Of a stretch of DNA of 64,000 nt, positions 36,542-45,749 are shown piece by piece. The notes under the pieces are model-generated. The model saw only the letters and a program-made list of their open reading frames with translations. It was not told the DNA's origin and did no database searches. Source of the stretch: Shewanella woodyi ATCC 51908 (GTDB lineage: Bacteria > Pseudomonadota > Gammaproteobacteria > Enterobacterales > Shewanellaceae); the NCBI RefSeq assembly GCF_000019525.1, contig NC_010506.1:2480001-2544000 (forward strand), read 5' to 3'. A program made the position numbers and the translations under genes. Within the stretch, counting starts at the first letter, position 1, and each line of letters begins with the position of its first letter.

Positions 36542-37348
36542 ATGTTTGAGCCTTTCTTAACTCAACCAGAGATAATCAAAGTCGATAAACAATGTAAGCT
36601 TAGAGTGAGCTTACATGAGACGACGGCTGATTTTAGCTTGCTCCAAGTGATGGATGGTCATATTGGCGAGTTTATTGTTGTCTCTGTAGCGCCTACTGAG
36701 CTCTCTATTATGGTGCGTTTGCACCCGTTTCTCTGTGTTAATGTCGAGTCCTCCTCATCTGAGCCAGTAGGGGCTGAATCTGTGTCTCGCTCTGTCGGAC
36801 AAGGTTGGAGGTTGTTTTCAAGTTTAGGCGTATCACCGAGCATGTGTGCCCAAGAGTTGAAACGTGGAGTCAGTATTACACTCTCTTTTGATCAGTTTGT
36901 TCATTTCTCCCTTGAGGGGGGATCTCAATGGGAGATGGTACCTCTTGAAAAAGATAATCGTCTATTTCACGGGCCAAAGGCGTTATTAGAAGCGAGAGCT
37001 TTAGTGGCTAGGGGAGTTAATTATGAGCTTTCAAGTGAGCAGCTACTGCTCAATATCAGTGAATTAGAGAAGGTCAGAGGTAAGCTTATCAAGTTTGGCG
37101 AAAGCGTCTCTGTTCTCGGTCAAGCAAGATTGAGTGATGAAGTGCAAGATCTGAGTGCGCAGTTGATGAAGAAAAAGCAGTGGTTATCTCGTCAATATCA
37201 TCACTCTGTGGAGCGATTAAATTGGCAAACTTCAGCTAACCATGGCCAAAAACATGATCTGCAATCGCGACAGTTAGAGTATTATAGGCTTCTATCAACG
37301 ACAGCAACGAACGAAATGGTTCAACAGCTCATTAAAGATGAAGAGTAG
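36542..37348 (+). CDS. Conserved-looking hypothetical protein next to rlmA
   Basis: A 268-residue soluble protein of unknown function. The N-terminal half (1-120) is rich in beta strands; the C-terminal half (about 135-265) is helical and charged, with likely coiled coil at LSAQLMKKKQWLSRQYHHS. No signal peptide, transmembrane segment or catalytic motif is visible. Codon use looks like neighbours, so I treat it as a real gene. It ends 8 nt before the longest rlmA frame and probably shares its transcript, but no function follows from that. Confidence 0.75.
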   Translation: MFEPFLTQPEIIKVDKQCKLRVSLHETTADFSLLQVMDGHIGEFIVVSVAPTELSIMVRLHPFLCVNVESSSSEPVGAESVSRSVGQGWRLFSSLGVSPSMCAQELKRGVSITLSFDQFVHFSLEGGSQWEMVPLEKDNRLFHGPKALLEARALVARGVNYELSSEQLLLNISELEKVRGKLIKFGESVSVLGQARLSDEVQDLSAQLMKKKQWLSRQYHHSVERLNWQTSANHGQKHDLQSRQLEYYRLLSTTATNEMVQQLIKDEE

Positions 37349-37368
37349 TTAACCCGATGGAAGAGAAA

Positions 37369-38181
37369 ATGAACTACCTGTGCCCCATATGTAAACAACC
37401 CCTTTTGTTACAAGAAAAAACTTGGTCTTGTCTAAGTAACCATAGGTTTGATTGTGCGAAAGAGGGCTATGTGAACTTGTTACCGGTACAGAACAAAGGT
37501 TCTAAAGATCCTGGTGACAACAAAGAGATGATGTTTGCTCGCAGAGAGTTTCTCAATAAAGGGCACTATCAAGGCCTAAGCGATAGAATAAATACGCTTG
37601 CTAAAACCTATGCTAAAGCTGCAAAAAATGGTTTAGATATAGGTTGTGGAGAGGGCTATTACAGCCATCGTTTACAGGAGTGTCTGTCAACGAGTAATGA
37701 GTTCAAGCTTAAAGGGCTAGATATCTCTAAATCGGCGCTAAAGTATGCCTCTAAACGTTACAAGGCGATCGATTTTTGCGTTGCCAGTGCATTTGAGATG
37801 CCTTTTGCTGATAACTGTTTCGATCTTATGTTACGTGTGTATGCCCCCTCGTTGGATGAGGAGTTAAGGCGAGTGGTTAAGACTGATGGCATACTTATCA
37901 CTGCATCGGCAGGAGAGCAGCATCACTTTGCGTTAAAGCAGTTGATATATGCTGAGCCTAAACCTCATATGAGTGAAAGCAGTCAGATCCAAGGGTTCGA
38001 GTTACTGCATAGGGAAAATTTAGAGTCCTTAATGGTTTTAGAGGATGAGAGCGATATCACTCACTTCCTCAATATGACGCCATACAGTTGGAAACTGACC
38101 GATGAGCAGAAATCTCAATTGGTGCAAGAGGGGCTTAAATGTGAATTAGACTTTAAAATAGAGGTCTTTAAGGCAATTTAA
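37369..38181 (+). CDS. rlmA: 23S rRNA (guanine-N1)-methyltransferase RlmA
   Basis: A 270-residue methyltransferase. The N-terminal zinc finger is CPICKQP...CLSNHRFD, followed by AKEGYVNLLPVQ and the SRDPGD-like SKDPGDNKEMM, both diagnostic of RlmA. SAM motif I is GLDIGCGEGYYS. It methylates G745 of 23S rRNA (E. coli numbering). ATG 37369 matches the E. coli start and has GGAAGAG upstream; ATG 37357 is a possible alternative adding four residues. Confidence 0.94.
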   Translation: MNYLCPICKQPLLLQEKTWSCLSNHRFDCAKEGYVNLLPVQNKGSKDPGDNKEMMFARREFLNKGHYQGLSDRINTLAKTYAKAAKNGLDIGCGEGYYSHRLQECLSTSNEFKLKGLDISKSALKYASKRYKAIDFCVASAFEMPFADNCFDLMLRVYAPSLDEELRRVVKTDGILITASAGEQHHFALKQLIYAEPKPHMSESSQIQGFELLHRENLESLMVLEDESDITHFLNMTPYSWKLTDEQKSQLVQEGLKCELDFKIEVFKAI

Positions 38182-38304
38182 ACTTTTTTGTCTATTTATT
38201 GAACTGGCGCTGTTGAGTTTTTACTCCATTATTTTATGGCGGAAAATCCTAATACCAAGCGTCAGATAACTCTATAAAAAGATGATTTTACCTTGATTTG
38301 ATTG

Positions 38305-38332
38305 TTGACATACCCCCAGAATGATTTATAGT
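38305..38332 (+). promoter_or_regulatory. Strong sigma-70 promoter of cold-shock gene
   Basis: TTGACA (38305-38310), 16-bp spacer, TATAGT (38327-38332). Transcription should start near 38339, giving a leader of about 128 nt, as typical for cspA-type mRNAs whose structured leader senses temperature. Confidence 0.75.
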
Positions 38333-38466
38333 GGATGCAGCTCGAAGGTTGCATTTATTTCATGTTCCAATACGATTTGTTCGTCCTGTTAACATAAGTA
38401 ATGCCGGCATTTTCAAGCTCTACTGCCGTTTAGGCTATATTTTATTTAAGTTACAGGATTTATATC

Positions 38467-38673
38467 ATGTCTCAAGTTACTGGCGTTGTTAAGTGGTTCA
38501 ACTCTGACAAAGGTTTTGGATTTATCGAGCAAGAGTCTGGTCCAGATGTTTTTGTTCACTTCCGTGCAATCAACTCTGACGGTTTCAAAACTCTTGACGA
38601 AGGTCAGAAAGTTCAATTCACTGTGACTCAAGGTCAGAAAGGTCCACAAGCTGAGAACGTTACTGTCGTTTAA
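38467..38673 (+). CDS. Cold-shock protein, CspA family
   Basis: A 68-residue OB-fold protein. RNP1 is KGFGFIEQE and RNP2 is DVFVHF; the whole domain [19 protein letters not shown] is typical. CspA proteins melt RNA structure at low temperature or in fast growth. CAGGA precedes the ATG. It is monocistronic with its own promoter, long leader and terminator. Confidence 0.96.
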   Translation: MSQVTGVVKWFNSDKGFGFIEQESGPDVFVHFRAINSDGFKTLDEGQKVQFTVTQGQKGPQAENVTVV

Positions 38674-38717
38674 GCTTATGCCTTTGATTAGCTTCTAGCT
38701 AATCCAAAAGAATTTCT

Positions 38718-38747
38718 AAGAGCTGCGATTTATCGCAGCTCTTTTTT
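38718..38747 (+). terminator. Terminator after cold-shock gene
   Basis: AAGAGCTGCGAT / ATCGCAGCTCTT perfect 12-base stem with TT loop and T-run. Confidence 0.94.
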
Positions 38748-38872
38748 ATTGCCTGAAAAATACCTAGACCTCGACTTCTTATGAGCCATTGCAATACCTC
38801 GCATTCTTACACTCATTGGTATTATAGAGCGTGGTTGCTTACCTCCACTTTCTTGTCATGTATTGAGGGCAT

Positions 38873-38901
38873 AAAAAAGCACCACATAAAGTGATGCTTT
38901 A
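38873..38901 (-). terminator. Terminator of ABC exporter operon
   Basis: On the minus strand AGCATCAC / GTGGTGCT (one G-T pair) followed by six T, 17 nt beyond the ATPase stop. Confidence 0.8.
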
Positions 38902-38917
38902 TCAATGCAAATGTAGT

Positions 38918-39817
38918 TTACGAGAACAGTTTATCTTCCAAGCTTCTGCCCTTAAGTATTGCTCTATATCGCCAGTTGTTTTGTGAAAAGAGTTGGAACA
39001 GTTGAACTTCAAGTTCAATAACATCATTAGCAGAGTAATGGATTAAAAACTCATCCTCCTGCTTCTGTGTCACTGAGTTAACTCCGTTTATGGCAGAAAT
39101 CTCACTGATAAGCTGAGTTTTATCACAAGACTGCATCGATACTGTGATGTACTCATCGGTTAAGTTTTCCTGTATCGAAACAGACTGACCCAACTGACCT
39201 TGGTCAAGGTAGAGCACCTGATCGCACAGCTTCTCTAACTCATCTAAGTTGTGAGAACTTATCACGAAGGTGATATCTGTTGAGAGGGTTTTGACCAGAT
39301 CGCGAATTACCTTTGCGTTTGCAGGATCTAAGCCCGCTGTAGGCTCGTCAAGCAAAACTAACTGAGGAGAGCCTATTAAGGCTTGAGCTATGGATGCACG
39401 TTTTCCCATGCCATGACTTAAGGATTGCGGTTTTTGCTCACTGACATCGCTGAGCCCAACCAGAGAGAGCACTCTCAGTCCTTCATCTTTTGCAGCTTTG
39501 GCTGTTAATCCCTGCAGTGTACCAAAAAGCGTAAATTGGGTGATTAAATTGAGGTTAGGATCTAAGGTCGCATCTTGGGGTAGAGAGGATACTTTTCCAA
39601 GTAGGGCTTTACTGCTTGGCTTCTCTCCTAGAATCGTGACGCTGCCTGAGCTGGGTAACAGGTAACCACATAACAAACTAAATAAGGTCGTTTTACCTGC
39701 ACCGTTAGGTCCAACAAGTGCGATAGGAGAGCCTGAGCTTAGCTCAATAGAGACGCTATTAAGGGCGAGTTTACTGCCATAGGATTTACTGAGTTGCTCA
39801 CATTTAATCAGGCTCAT
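38918..39817 (-). CDS. ABC transporter ATP-binding protein (ABC-2 type)
   Basis: A 299-residue ATPase. Walker A GPNGAGKTT (about 36-44), Walker B LVLLDEPTAGLDP and H-loop SSHNLDELE are intact; the signature is LSHGMGKRASIAQAL, a variant seen in ABC-2 exporters. The last 80 residues form a C-terminal domain of the CcmA/NosF kind. It overlaps the permease gene by 4 nt. Together they form an ABC-2 exporter of unknown substrate; the wording resembles NosF/NosY-like pairs but nos genes are absent. Confidence 0.9.
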   Translation of the reverse strand: MSLIKCEQLSKSYGSKLALNSVSIELSSGSPIALVGPNGAGKTTLFSLLCGYLLPSSGSVTILGEKPSSKALLGKVSSLPQDATLDPNLNLITQFTLFGTLQGLTAKAAKDEGLRVLSLVGLSDVSEQKPQSLSHGMGKRASIAQALIGSPQLVLLDEPTAGLDPANAKVIRDLVKTLSTDITFVISSHNLDELEKLCDQVLYLDQGQLGQSVSIQENLTDEYITVSMQSCDKTQLISEISAINGVNSVTQKQEDEFLIHYSANDVIELEVQLFQLFSQNNWRYRAILKGRSLEDKLFS

Positions 39818-40650
39818 AGCGAACTCCTATTCATATAACTTCGTCCTAAAAATAGCAGGACTGCCGCTTGAATCAGTGGAATTGGAGCATAAACAAAGCT
39901 ACCAAACCCTTGAGTGTTGATCATCATACTGAGTTGTGCTCCAGGCAATACCCACTGTATAAGTTCGGCAAGGGAGGGAAGCTGGCTATTGATGATAGCG
40001 ATAATAATCGCACTGATAGCCCAAAACAGAATGGCATATATGGTTGCTTGCCTTGCTGTATTTGCATATAGAGAGAGAATGGCCATCATGGCGGTGTAGG
40101 GAAGCAAGATGATAAACAGATTAATGAAAACTAATGCGCCAGAGCTAAGTGCCGGTAGCAACAGTGACATATCTCTCGATGCTGCCAATATTACCGTGGC
40201 CAGTATTGTCAGTATGAGCAGAAGAGACTGGATCAACATATGGCCAGTAAAGCGCCCAAAGAAGATACTGTCACGTCCAGTTCTTAATGAGAGAAATCTA
40301 AAGGTGCCTCTGCTTTTGTCTGATGCGAACTGATCCGCTGAGACAAAGATACTAAATAGTGGAAAGAGATAGAGCGCAGCTATCCAAAATACTGCCATCT
40401 CAGCGACTTCCCACTTAAAGAGTTCATTGATTGAGTTTTCGCCAAACACGGCGCTAATAAGCTGTCTGAACTCCTCTGTTAGGAGAAAGCTTGATGCGCT
40501 ACGAATTGGATAGAGAAGGATCAGTAACCACACTAGTGAAAATGCGAACAGTGAGATTAACCCTCTAGGGTTAAACAGGAGCTTCTTGAGCTCAAATTTT
40601 GCCAGTATGAGGCTGTTTTTCACCATACCGGGGCTTGTTTGTGATTCCAA
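39814..40650 (-). CDS. ABC-2 type transporter permease
   Basis: A 278-residue membrane protein with about six helices. ADQFASDKSRGTFRFLSLRT (about 105-125) is the cytoplasmic motif after helix 2 seen in NosY/ABC-2 permeases with M-loop 'SDKSRGTF'. Start of the operon on the minus strand; the ATPase gene follows with a 4-nt overlap. Substrate unknown. Confidence 0.88.
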   Translation of the reverse strand: MESQTSPGMVKNSLILAKFELKKLLFNPRGLISLFAFSLVWLLILLYPIRSASSFLLTEEFRQLISAVFGENSINELFKWEVAEMAVFWIAALYLFPLFSIFVSADQFASDKSRGTFRFLSLRTGRDSIFFGRFTGHMLIQSLLLILTILATVILAASRDMSLLLPALSSGALVFINLFIILLPYTAMMAILSLYANTARQATIYAILFWAISAIIIAIINSQLPSLAELIQWVLPGAQLSMMINTQGFGSFVYAPIPLIQAAVLLFLGRSYMNRSSL

Positions 40651-40783
40651 TGTGATCCCTTATTTTCATTATAATGAACGCCAGAGCGAGTCAAGCTAGA
40701 TGACCCTAACACCTAAACTAGCGGGTTAATAGTTGCATATCGTAACTTAATATGACGATAACTCACCAGCTTCCACTGGATTG

Positions 40784-41443
40784 TTAATCGAGAAGATCTT
40801 GTAGTGCCTCTTTGAGCGTCTTAACCTCTAACTCAAGTTGAGACACCCTAAGGGTTAATTCATCCATCTCATCTTGACGCTTACTTGGTGCCTCTCTTTG
40901 TGATCTGCTGTGCTCAGATATAGGCACAGACTCCCCCTTAACTTGATCTGAAATTAACTCTTCGAAACGGGAGTCACGTCTGCCAGGCTCTTTTGGTAAT
41001 TGATGTACCAAAGAAGGCTCTCTTTGTGCAAGGGCTAATAGTGCATTTTCTACTTCATTAAGGTCGGCAAACTGATGCAGGCGCCCACTGCGACTCTTTA
41101 GTTCACCCGGAGTTTGCGGACCTCGTAAAAGTAATAAGCAAATAAGCGCAAATTGTGCTGGTGAGAATTGAAGGTCGCTAAACTCCGTATTACAGAACCT
41201 GTGTTTGTATTTAGTCACACGAGAGCCAAAACCTGTTTGGTCAGTGACAAGCCGCTTTTTCATTAAAGAGTCGATGGCTGATTGTGTTTCTGACTCTGTC
41301 ATTGACATTACAGGATCACGACTTGATTTTTGATTGCAGGCAAGTGTGAGAGAGTTAAGGGACAAGGGGTATTGATCTGGTGTGGTGACCTCTTTCTCAA
41401 GAAGACAACCTATGATCCTAGCTTCGTGAAGCGATAAATTCAT
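40784..41443 (-). CDS. yceH: YceH family protein (DUF480)
   Basis: A 219-residue DUF480 protein. [28 protein letters not shown] and the following [13 protein letters not shown] belong to the YceH family, which has two winged-helix domains (about 1-90 and 95-165). The last 50 residues are predicted coiled coil ([20 protein letters not shown]). Function is not established in any organism I know. Start ATG directly matches family starts. Confidence 0.92.
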   Translation of the reverse strand: MNLSLHEARIIGCLLEKEVTTPDQYPLSLNSLTLACNQKSSRDPVMSMTESETQSAIDSLMKKRLVTDQTGFGSRVTKYKHRFCNTEFSDLQFSPAQFALICLLLLRGPQTPGELKSRSGRLHQFADLNEVENALLALAQREPSLVHQLPKEPGRRDSRFEELISDQVKGESVPISEHSRSQREAPSKRQDEMDELTLRVSQLELEVKTLKEALQDLLD

Positions 41444-41461
41444 GTTTTGAAATCCATAAAA

Positions 41462-41494
41462 AAAGCATGACTTTGTTATAACAGAGTCATGCTT
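41462..41494 (-). terminator. Terminator of cvfB-like gene
   Basis: AAGCATGACT / AGTCATGCTT perfect ten-base stem with a 12-base loop; T-run on the minus strand. Confidence 0.88.
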
Positions 41495-41564
41495 CTAATC
41501 AAAGGAGGGAGTGTGAAGATATCAGTTTACTGCTTGATAACTAGCCTGTTCCCTTAAAATAGGA

Positions 41565-42404
41565 CTAATCTTGATCGACTAGGCGTATTCCATCAGGTGA
41601 GATAGTGATCTGTTTTGCCTTATATAAGCCGCCAATGCTCTTTTTAAACGCCTTTTTGCTCATCGATAGCTTGGCATAAATGGTGTCGGCATCGGTTTTA
41701 TCATTTAAGGGCAGATAGCCGCCAGCTTGTTTAAGCTTAAACATGATGGTGGTTGAGTGCTTATCAAGCTCCTCTTTAACCCCTTTTTGCAAAATAAGAT
41801 CTATCTTGTCATCACCACGAACTTGCTTGATAAAGCCTTTAACTCGCTGACCAAAGCTGAGGGAGCGAAACACCTCATTTTTGAAAATAACGCCCCAGTG
41901 GCTGTGATTGATAATGGCTTTATAGCCAAGATCTGTTGTGCCACCGATAATCAAGTTAACCTCTTCACCGGTATCGTAGGGAGGCGGTGTTTTATCGAGA
42001 AACTTATCGATTTTTGATGAGGCAACAATGCGCTCATCGGCGCTATTGGTATAGATATAGACTAAATAGGAGCGACCCTCTTCAATCTCTCTATGTTGCT
42101 CGCCGAAAGGCAGTAATAGATCTTTCTCTAAGCCCCAATCTAAGAAAGCACCATAGGGCCCCGTTGCAACGGCTTTTAAATAGGCAAACTCACCCACTTG
42201 AGCGATAGGCTTACGTGTGGTCGCAATAAGCTTATCTTCTGAATCCAGATAGATAAATACCTCAACTAGGTCGCCAAGGTTACACTCTTTTGGCATAAAC
42301 TTAGTCGGCAATAAAATTTGGCCAAGTTCCTGCCCATCTAAATAAACACCAAACTCAACGGTTTTAACGACTTCAAGTCTGCTGGTTTTGCCTATCTGTA
42401 TCAT
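41565..42404 (-). CDS. CvfB-like S1 RNA-binding protein (YitL family)
   Basis: A 279-residue protein with tandem S1/OB-type domains and a C-terminal winged helix. LEVVKTVEFGVYLDG and TGPYGAFLDWGLEKDLLLPFGEQ mark S1 repeats, and TADTIYAKLSMSKKAFKKSIGGLYK is the helix-turn-helix end. Staphylococcal CvfB affects virulence gene expression through RNA; the role here is unknown. I use ATG 42404 (MIQIGKTSRL), which matches family starts, rather than a TTG seven codons upstream. Confidence 0.9.
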   Translation of the reverse strand: MIQIGKTSRLEVVKTVEFGVYLDGQELGQILLPTKFMPKECNLGDLVEVFIYLDSEDKLIATTRKPIAQVGEFAYLKAVATGPYGAFLDWGLEKDLLLPFGEQHREIEEGRSYLVYIYTNSADERIVASSKIDKFLDKTPPPYDTGEEVNLIIGGTTDLGYKAIINHSHWGVIFKNEVFRSLSFGQRVKGFIKQVRGDDKIDLILQKGVKEELDKHSTTIMFKLKQAGGYLPLNDKTDADTIYAKLSMSKKAFKKSIGGLYKAKQITISPDGIRLVDQD

Positions 42405-42578
42405 GTGATTCTCAATTGCTGACAATGTATCTTCGATTGCGGATTATAGTGGAAAAAGGAGTAATAATCTTGCGATGATTTGCCTCTAATTTAGGTATTT
42501 GACTAAAAAGAGAGCATTAGCAGCCACTTTTAAAAAATTACATGTTAATGTTTATCTCCGATAATCGAAAACTTAACC

Positions 42579-42608
42579 TTGAAGATGTGATAATTAGTCT
42601 TGCATAAT
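42579..42608 (+). promoter_or_regulatory. Candidate speA promoter
   Basis: TTGAAG (42579-42584), 18-bp spacer, CATAAT (42603-42608). Predicted start near 42615. Confidence 0.45.
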
Positions 42609-42616
42609 CATCGTTT

Positions 42617-42642
42617 GGGGTGTTTAATTGCGCCCCCATTTT
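42617..42642 (+). promoter_or_regulatory. Hairpin at predicted 5' end of speA mRNA
   Basis: GGGGTG / CGCCCC (one G-T pair) with an eight-base loop, then CATTTTTATT. It would form at the very start of the transcript and looks like either a weak terminator/attenuator or a 5'-end protecting hairpin. Confidence 0.4.
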
Positions 42643-42800
42643 TATTGGTTTAATGACTGTTGCCTCAACCTATTACTTAGGTTGAAATTGAGACGAAATG
42701 AGTTTAAAAAGACTCAAAGGCACCATTTTTGTCTTGGTCTAAATCGATGTGATCATTGATAAGTTGGTCACACACTTATGGCTACTATAGGTTTAATGAT

Positions 42801-44714
42801 ATGAGTAATTGGTCTATTAATGATGCCCGCACAGGGTATAACGTTAATTATTGGAGTCAGGGACTCTACGGCATCAGCGATGAAGGTGAAGCAACTGTAT
42901 CACCAGATCCAACTCGACCTGAGTGCAGTATAGGGCTCAACGAACTGGCAAAAGATATGGTTAAGTCAGGGGTTAACCTGCCTGTGCTGGTACGTTTCCC
43001 ACAGATATTACACCACAGGGTGAATAGTCTGTGCCAAGCATTCAACCAAGCGATACAGAAGTATCAATATCAAGCCGACTACCTGTTAGTTTACCCGATT
43101 AAAGTCAATCAGCAGCAAACGGTTGTTGAGGAGATCTTGGCCAGTCAGGTTGAGAAAGAGGTGCCTCAATTAGGATTAGAGGCGGGCAGTAAGCCTGAGC
43201 TAATGGCTGTATTGGCCATGGCCCAAAAAGCCAGTTCAGTGATCATCTGTAACGGTTATAAAGATATCGAATATATCCGTTTGGCATTGATCGGTGAAAA
43301 ACTGGGTCATAAAGTCTATATCGTGCTCGAGAAGTTATCTGAGTTAAAAACGGTATTAGAGGAATCAAAAAAGCTGGGCGTGACACCACGTCTGGGTTTA
43401 CGCGTACGCCTTGCGTTTCAAGGTAAAGGAAAGTGGCAAGCCAGTGGTGGTGAGAAGTCTAAATTTGGCTTGTCAGCCTCTCAGGTATTGACGGTAATTG
43501 AGTCGCTTAAGAGTGAAGAGATGCTTGATTCACTTCAGTTGCTGCATTTCCATTTAGGCTCTCAAATTGCCAATATTCGCGATATTCGCCAGGGCGTGAG
43601 TGAAGCGGGTCGTTTTTACTGTGAGCTGCAAAAGCTCGGCGCGAACGTAAAGTGTTTTGATGTCGGTGGTGGCTTAGCTGTCGATTATGATGGCACCCGT
43701 AGCCAGAGCTCAAGTTCCATGAATTACGGCTTAACGGAATATGCGAACAATATCGTTAGTGTCTTGACCGATATCTGTAATGAGTATGAGCAGCCGATGC
43801 CGAGGATTATCTCAGAATCAGGCTGCTATTTGACTGCGCATCATGCAGTGTTGATAACAGATGTGATTGGTACTGAAGCTTATAAGCCTGAAGATATCCA
43901 GCCGCCAGCTGAAGATGCACCTCAGTTGCTGCATAACATGTGGCACTCTTGGAATGAGATCAGTGGCAGAGCAGATCAACGAGCATTGATTGAGATCTAC
44001 CATGACTGTCAGAGCGATCTGACTGAGGTACACTCTCTGTTTGCTTTAGGCCAGCTATCACTGACTGACAGAGCATGGGCAGAGCAGGTCAACTTAAGGG
44101 TTTGTCATGAGCTGCAAGGCGTCATGAGCAGTAAGTACCGCTTCCATCGTCCGATCATCGATGAGTTGACAGAAAAGTTAGCCGATAAGTTCTTCGTTAA
44201 CTTCTCATTGTTCCAATCTCTTCCGGATGCGTGGGGTATCGATCAGGTGTTCCCGATCATGCCACTTTCTGGTCTAGATAAAGCGCCAGAGCGCCGTGCT
44301 GTGATGTTAGACATCACCTGTGACTCAGACGGTACTATTGATCAATATGTTGATGGTCAAGGCATTGAAACAACACTGCCAGTTCCAGCATGGAGCGCAG
44401 AGAGCCCCTATTTGATAGGTTTCTTCCTTGTGGGCGCATATCAAGAGATCTTAGGTGATATGCATAACCTATTTGGTGATACTAACTCTGCAGTGATCCG
44501 TCTTGATGACGATGGCCGAACTAATATTGAATCAGTATTGGCCGGTGATACCGTTGCAGATGTGCTTAGGTACGTTAACTTAGATGCTGTGTCATTTATG
44601 CGTACCTACGAGGAGCTAGTGAATAAGCATATTCAGGAAGATGAGAGAGCGAATATACTCGAAGAGCTGCAGTTAGGCTTAAAAGGGTATACCTATCTTG
44701 AAGATTTCTCATAA
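42801..44714 (+). CDS. speA: Biosynthetic arginine decarboxylase
   Basis: A 637-residue PLP enzyme of the SpeA type. [20 protein letters not shown] is the conserved start, so I chose ATG 42801 over an upstream TTG. The PLP lysine is Lys101 in [16 protein letters not shown] and the glycine-rich [12 protein letters not shown] bind the cofactor phosphate, and [12 protein letters not shown] holds the C-terminal active-site residues. It makes agmatine from arginine, the first step to putrescine with SpeB encoded downstream. An AdoMet decarboxylase gene lies between them. Confidence 0.96.
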   Translation: MSNWSINDARTGYNVNYWSQGLYGISDEGEATVSPDPTRPECSIGLNELAKDMVKSGVNLPVLVRFPQILHHRVNSLCQAFNQAIQKYQYQADYLLVYPIKVNQQQTVVEEILASQVEKEVPQLGLEAGSKPELMAVLAMAQKASSVIICNGYKDIEYIRLALIGEKLGHKVYIVLEKLSELKTVLEESKKLGVTPRLGLRVRLAFQGKGKWQASGGEKSKFGLSASQVLTVIESLKSEEMLDSLQLLHFHLGSQIANIRDIRQGVSEAGRFYCELQKLGANVKCFDVGGGLAVDYDGTRSQSSSSMNYGLTEYANNIVSVLTDICNEYEQPMPRIISESGCYLTAHHAVLITDVIGTEAYKPEDIQPPAEDAPQLLHNMWHSWNEISGRADQRALIEIYHDCQSDLTEVHSLFALGQLSLTDRAWAEQVNLRVCHELQGVMSSKYRFHRPIIDELTEKLADKFFVNFSLFQSLPDAWGIDQVFPIMPLSGLDKAPERRAVMLDITCDSDGTIDQYVDGQGIETTLPVPAWSAESPYLIGFFLVGAYQEILGDMHNLFGDTNSAVIRLDDDGRTNIESVLAGDTVADVLRYVNLDAVSFMRTYEELVNKHIQEDERANILEELQLGLKGYTYLEDFS

Positions 44715-44751
44715 GCAGCCATGCACGCTTAGCTTATTTGTATCAAGTTAG

Positions 44752-44773
44752 ATCAGGCCCTTAGGGGCCTGAT
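44752..44773 (+). promoter_or_regulatory. Intercistronic hairpin, speA to AdoMet decarboxylase
   Basis: ATCAGGCCC / GGGCCTGAT perfect nine-base stem with loop TTAG, with no T-run. It starts 38 nt after speA and may stabilise the speA message or partly stop transcription. Confidence 0.6.
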
Positions 44774-44790
44774 ATTGGGTAAGCCTACAG

Positions 44791-45720
44791 ATGTTTTTTG
44801 AAGGGTCAGAAAAAAGAGTTGAGGTGCTAGTATCACCTACAACTCGCTCCTTACGTCTTCTCGATGAGCAGTTTTGGAGCGATGTGGTAGCCTGCGCTGA
44901 CGCAGAAGTACTCTCTAAGATGGGTAATGAGTGTTGTGATGCTTACCTGCTTAGTGAGTCTTGCCTGTTCGTGTGGGATGATAAGTTTTTGATGTTGACC
45001 TGCGGAACGACAACCTTAGTGGATGCGGTGATCTTTTTCGTTGATAAGCTGGGTGAGTCTGCGATAGCCTCAGTGAGTTACCAACGTAAAAGTGAATATC
45101 TCTCCCATCTGCAAACCAGCAGTTTTGAGGAAGATCTGTCACGACTCAGAACAAAATTGTCCGGTTCGGCATACCGGGTGGGTCATCTAGATACTCATCA
45201 TCACTATATTTTCACCTCTGATCCTCAAACTCAGCCACTGAAGGTCAAATCCAACAGTGAACTTTTGATGTACCATATCAAGGGCGAGGTGGCTGACTAT
45301 CTTAGGAGCGATGCACAGAGCTGTGAAGGGATCCGTGAGTTGCTAGCACTGGAACATCTGTTTCCAGACTTTTGCTTTGATGACCACCTTTTTACCCCTT
45401 TTGGTTACTCGATAAATGGCTTGTGGGAGGATAAGTATATGACGATTCATATCACCCCTCAGGAGCAAAGCTCATACGTGAGCATAGAAACAAATTTGCA
45501 CTTTGAACTCTATCCGTTCAATATATTCTCCGCATTGTTGAATAAATTAAACCCACAAAGCTGGGATGTGATTGGATTCAACCGTCAGGTTATAACGGAT
45601 GGATTCCCCCCTTTTGTATCGGTAGCCAGTTGTGCTCTGCCGATCAATAACAATGAAACAGTACAGTTCAACCAGTATCAACAGCTAAACAGTGAGCTGT
45701 TGCAGCCTGAACTGTTGTAA
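44791..45720 (+). CDS. Eukaryotic-type S-adenosylmethionine decarboxylase proenzyme
   Basis: A 309-residue protein that reads like the AMD1/eukaryotic AdoMetDC family, not bacterial SpeD. FFEGSEKRVEV opens the protein as FFEGTEKLLEV does in human. AYLLSESCLFV gives the self-cleavage site Glu56-Ser57, whose Ser becomes the pyruvoyl group. Cys71 in TCGTT, Ser207 in GYSING and His220 in TIHITP match human Cys82, Ser229 and His243. The residue matching human Glu247, which binds substrate ribose, is Gln224. The enzyme supplies decarboxylated AdoMet for aminopropyl transfer. It lies between speA and speB, so one polyamine operon is likely; no speE is in the window. Human residue numbers are from memory. 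Confidence 0.9.
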   Translation: MFFEGSEKRVEVLVSPTTRSLRLLDEQFWSDVVACADAEVLSKMGNECCDAYLLSESCLFVWDDKFLMLTCGTTTLVDAVIFFVDKLGESAIASVSYQRKSEYLSHLQTSSFEEDLSRLRTKLSGSAYRVGHLDTHHHYIFTSDPQTQPLKVKSNSELLMYHIKGEVADYLRSDAQSCEGIRELLALEHLFPDFCFDDHLFTPFGYSINGLWEDKYMTIHITPQEQSSYVSIETNLHFELYPFNIFSALLNKLNPQSWDVIGFNRQVITDGFPPFVSVASCALPINNNETVQFNQYQQLNSELLQPELL

Positions 45721-45749
45721 GTTTAACTTTATAATATTACGGAGGTTTT

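Larger units (their letters stand above)
42426..42800. other. Divergent cvfB / speA intergenic region
   Basis: 375 bp without a gene. It holds a candidate speA promoter (42579-42608) directly followed by a GC-rich hairpin with T-rich tail (42617-42642), leaving a leader of about 185 nt before speA. No leader peptide rich in Arg codons was found. Confidence 0.6.

Noticed and set aside
42756-42800. TTG start adding 15 residues to SpeA
   Set aside because: The family start [13 protein letters not shown] is at ATG 42801, and the extra residues look like non-coding sequence.
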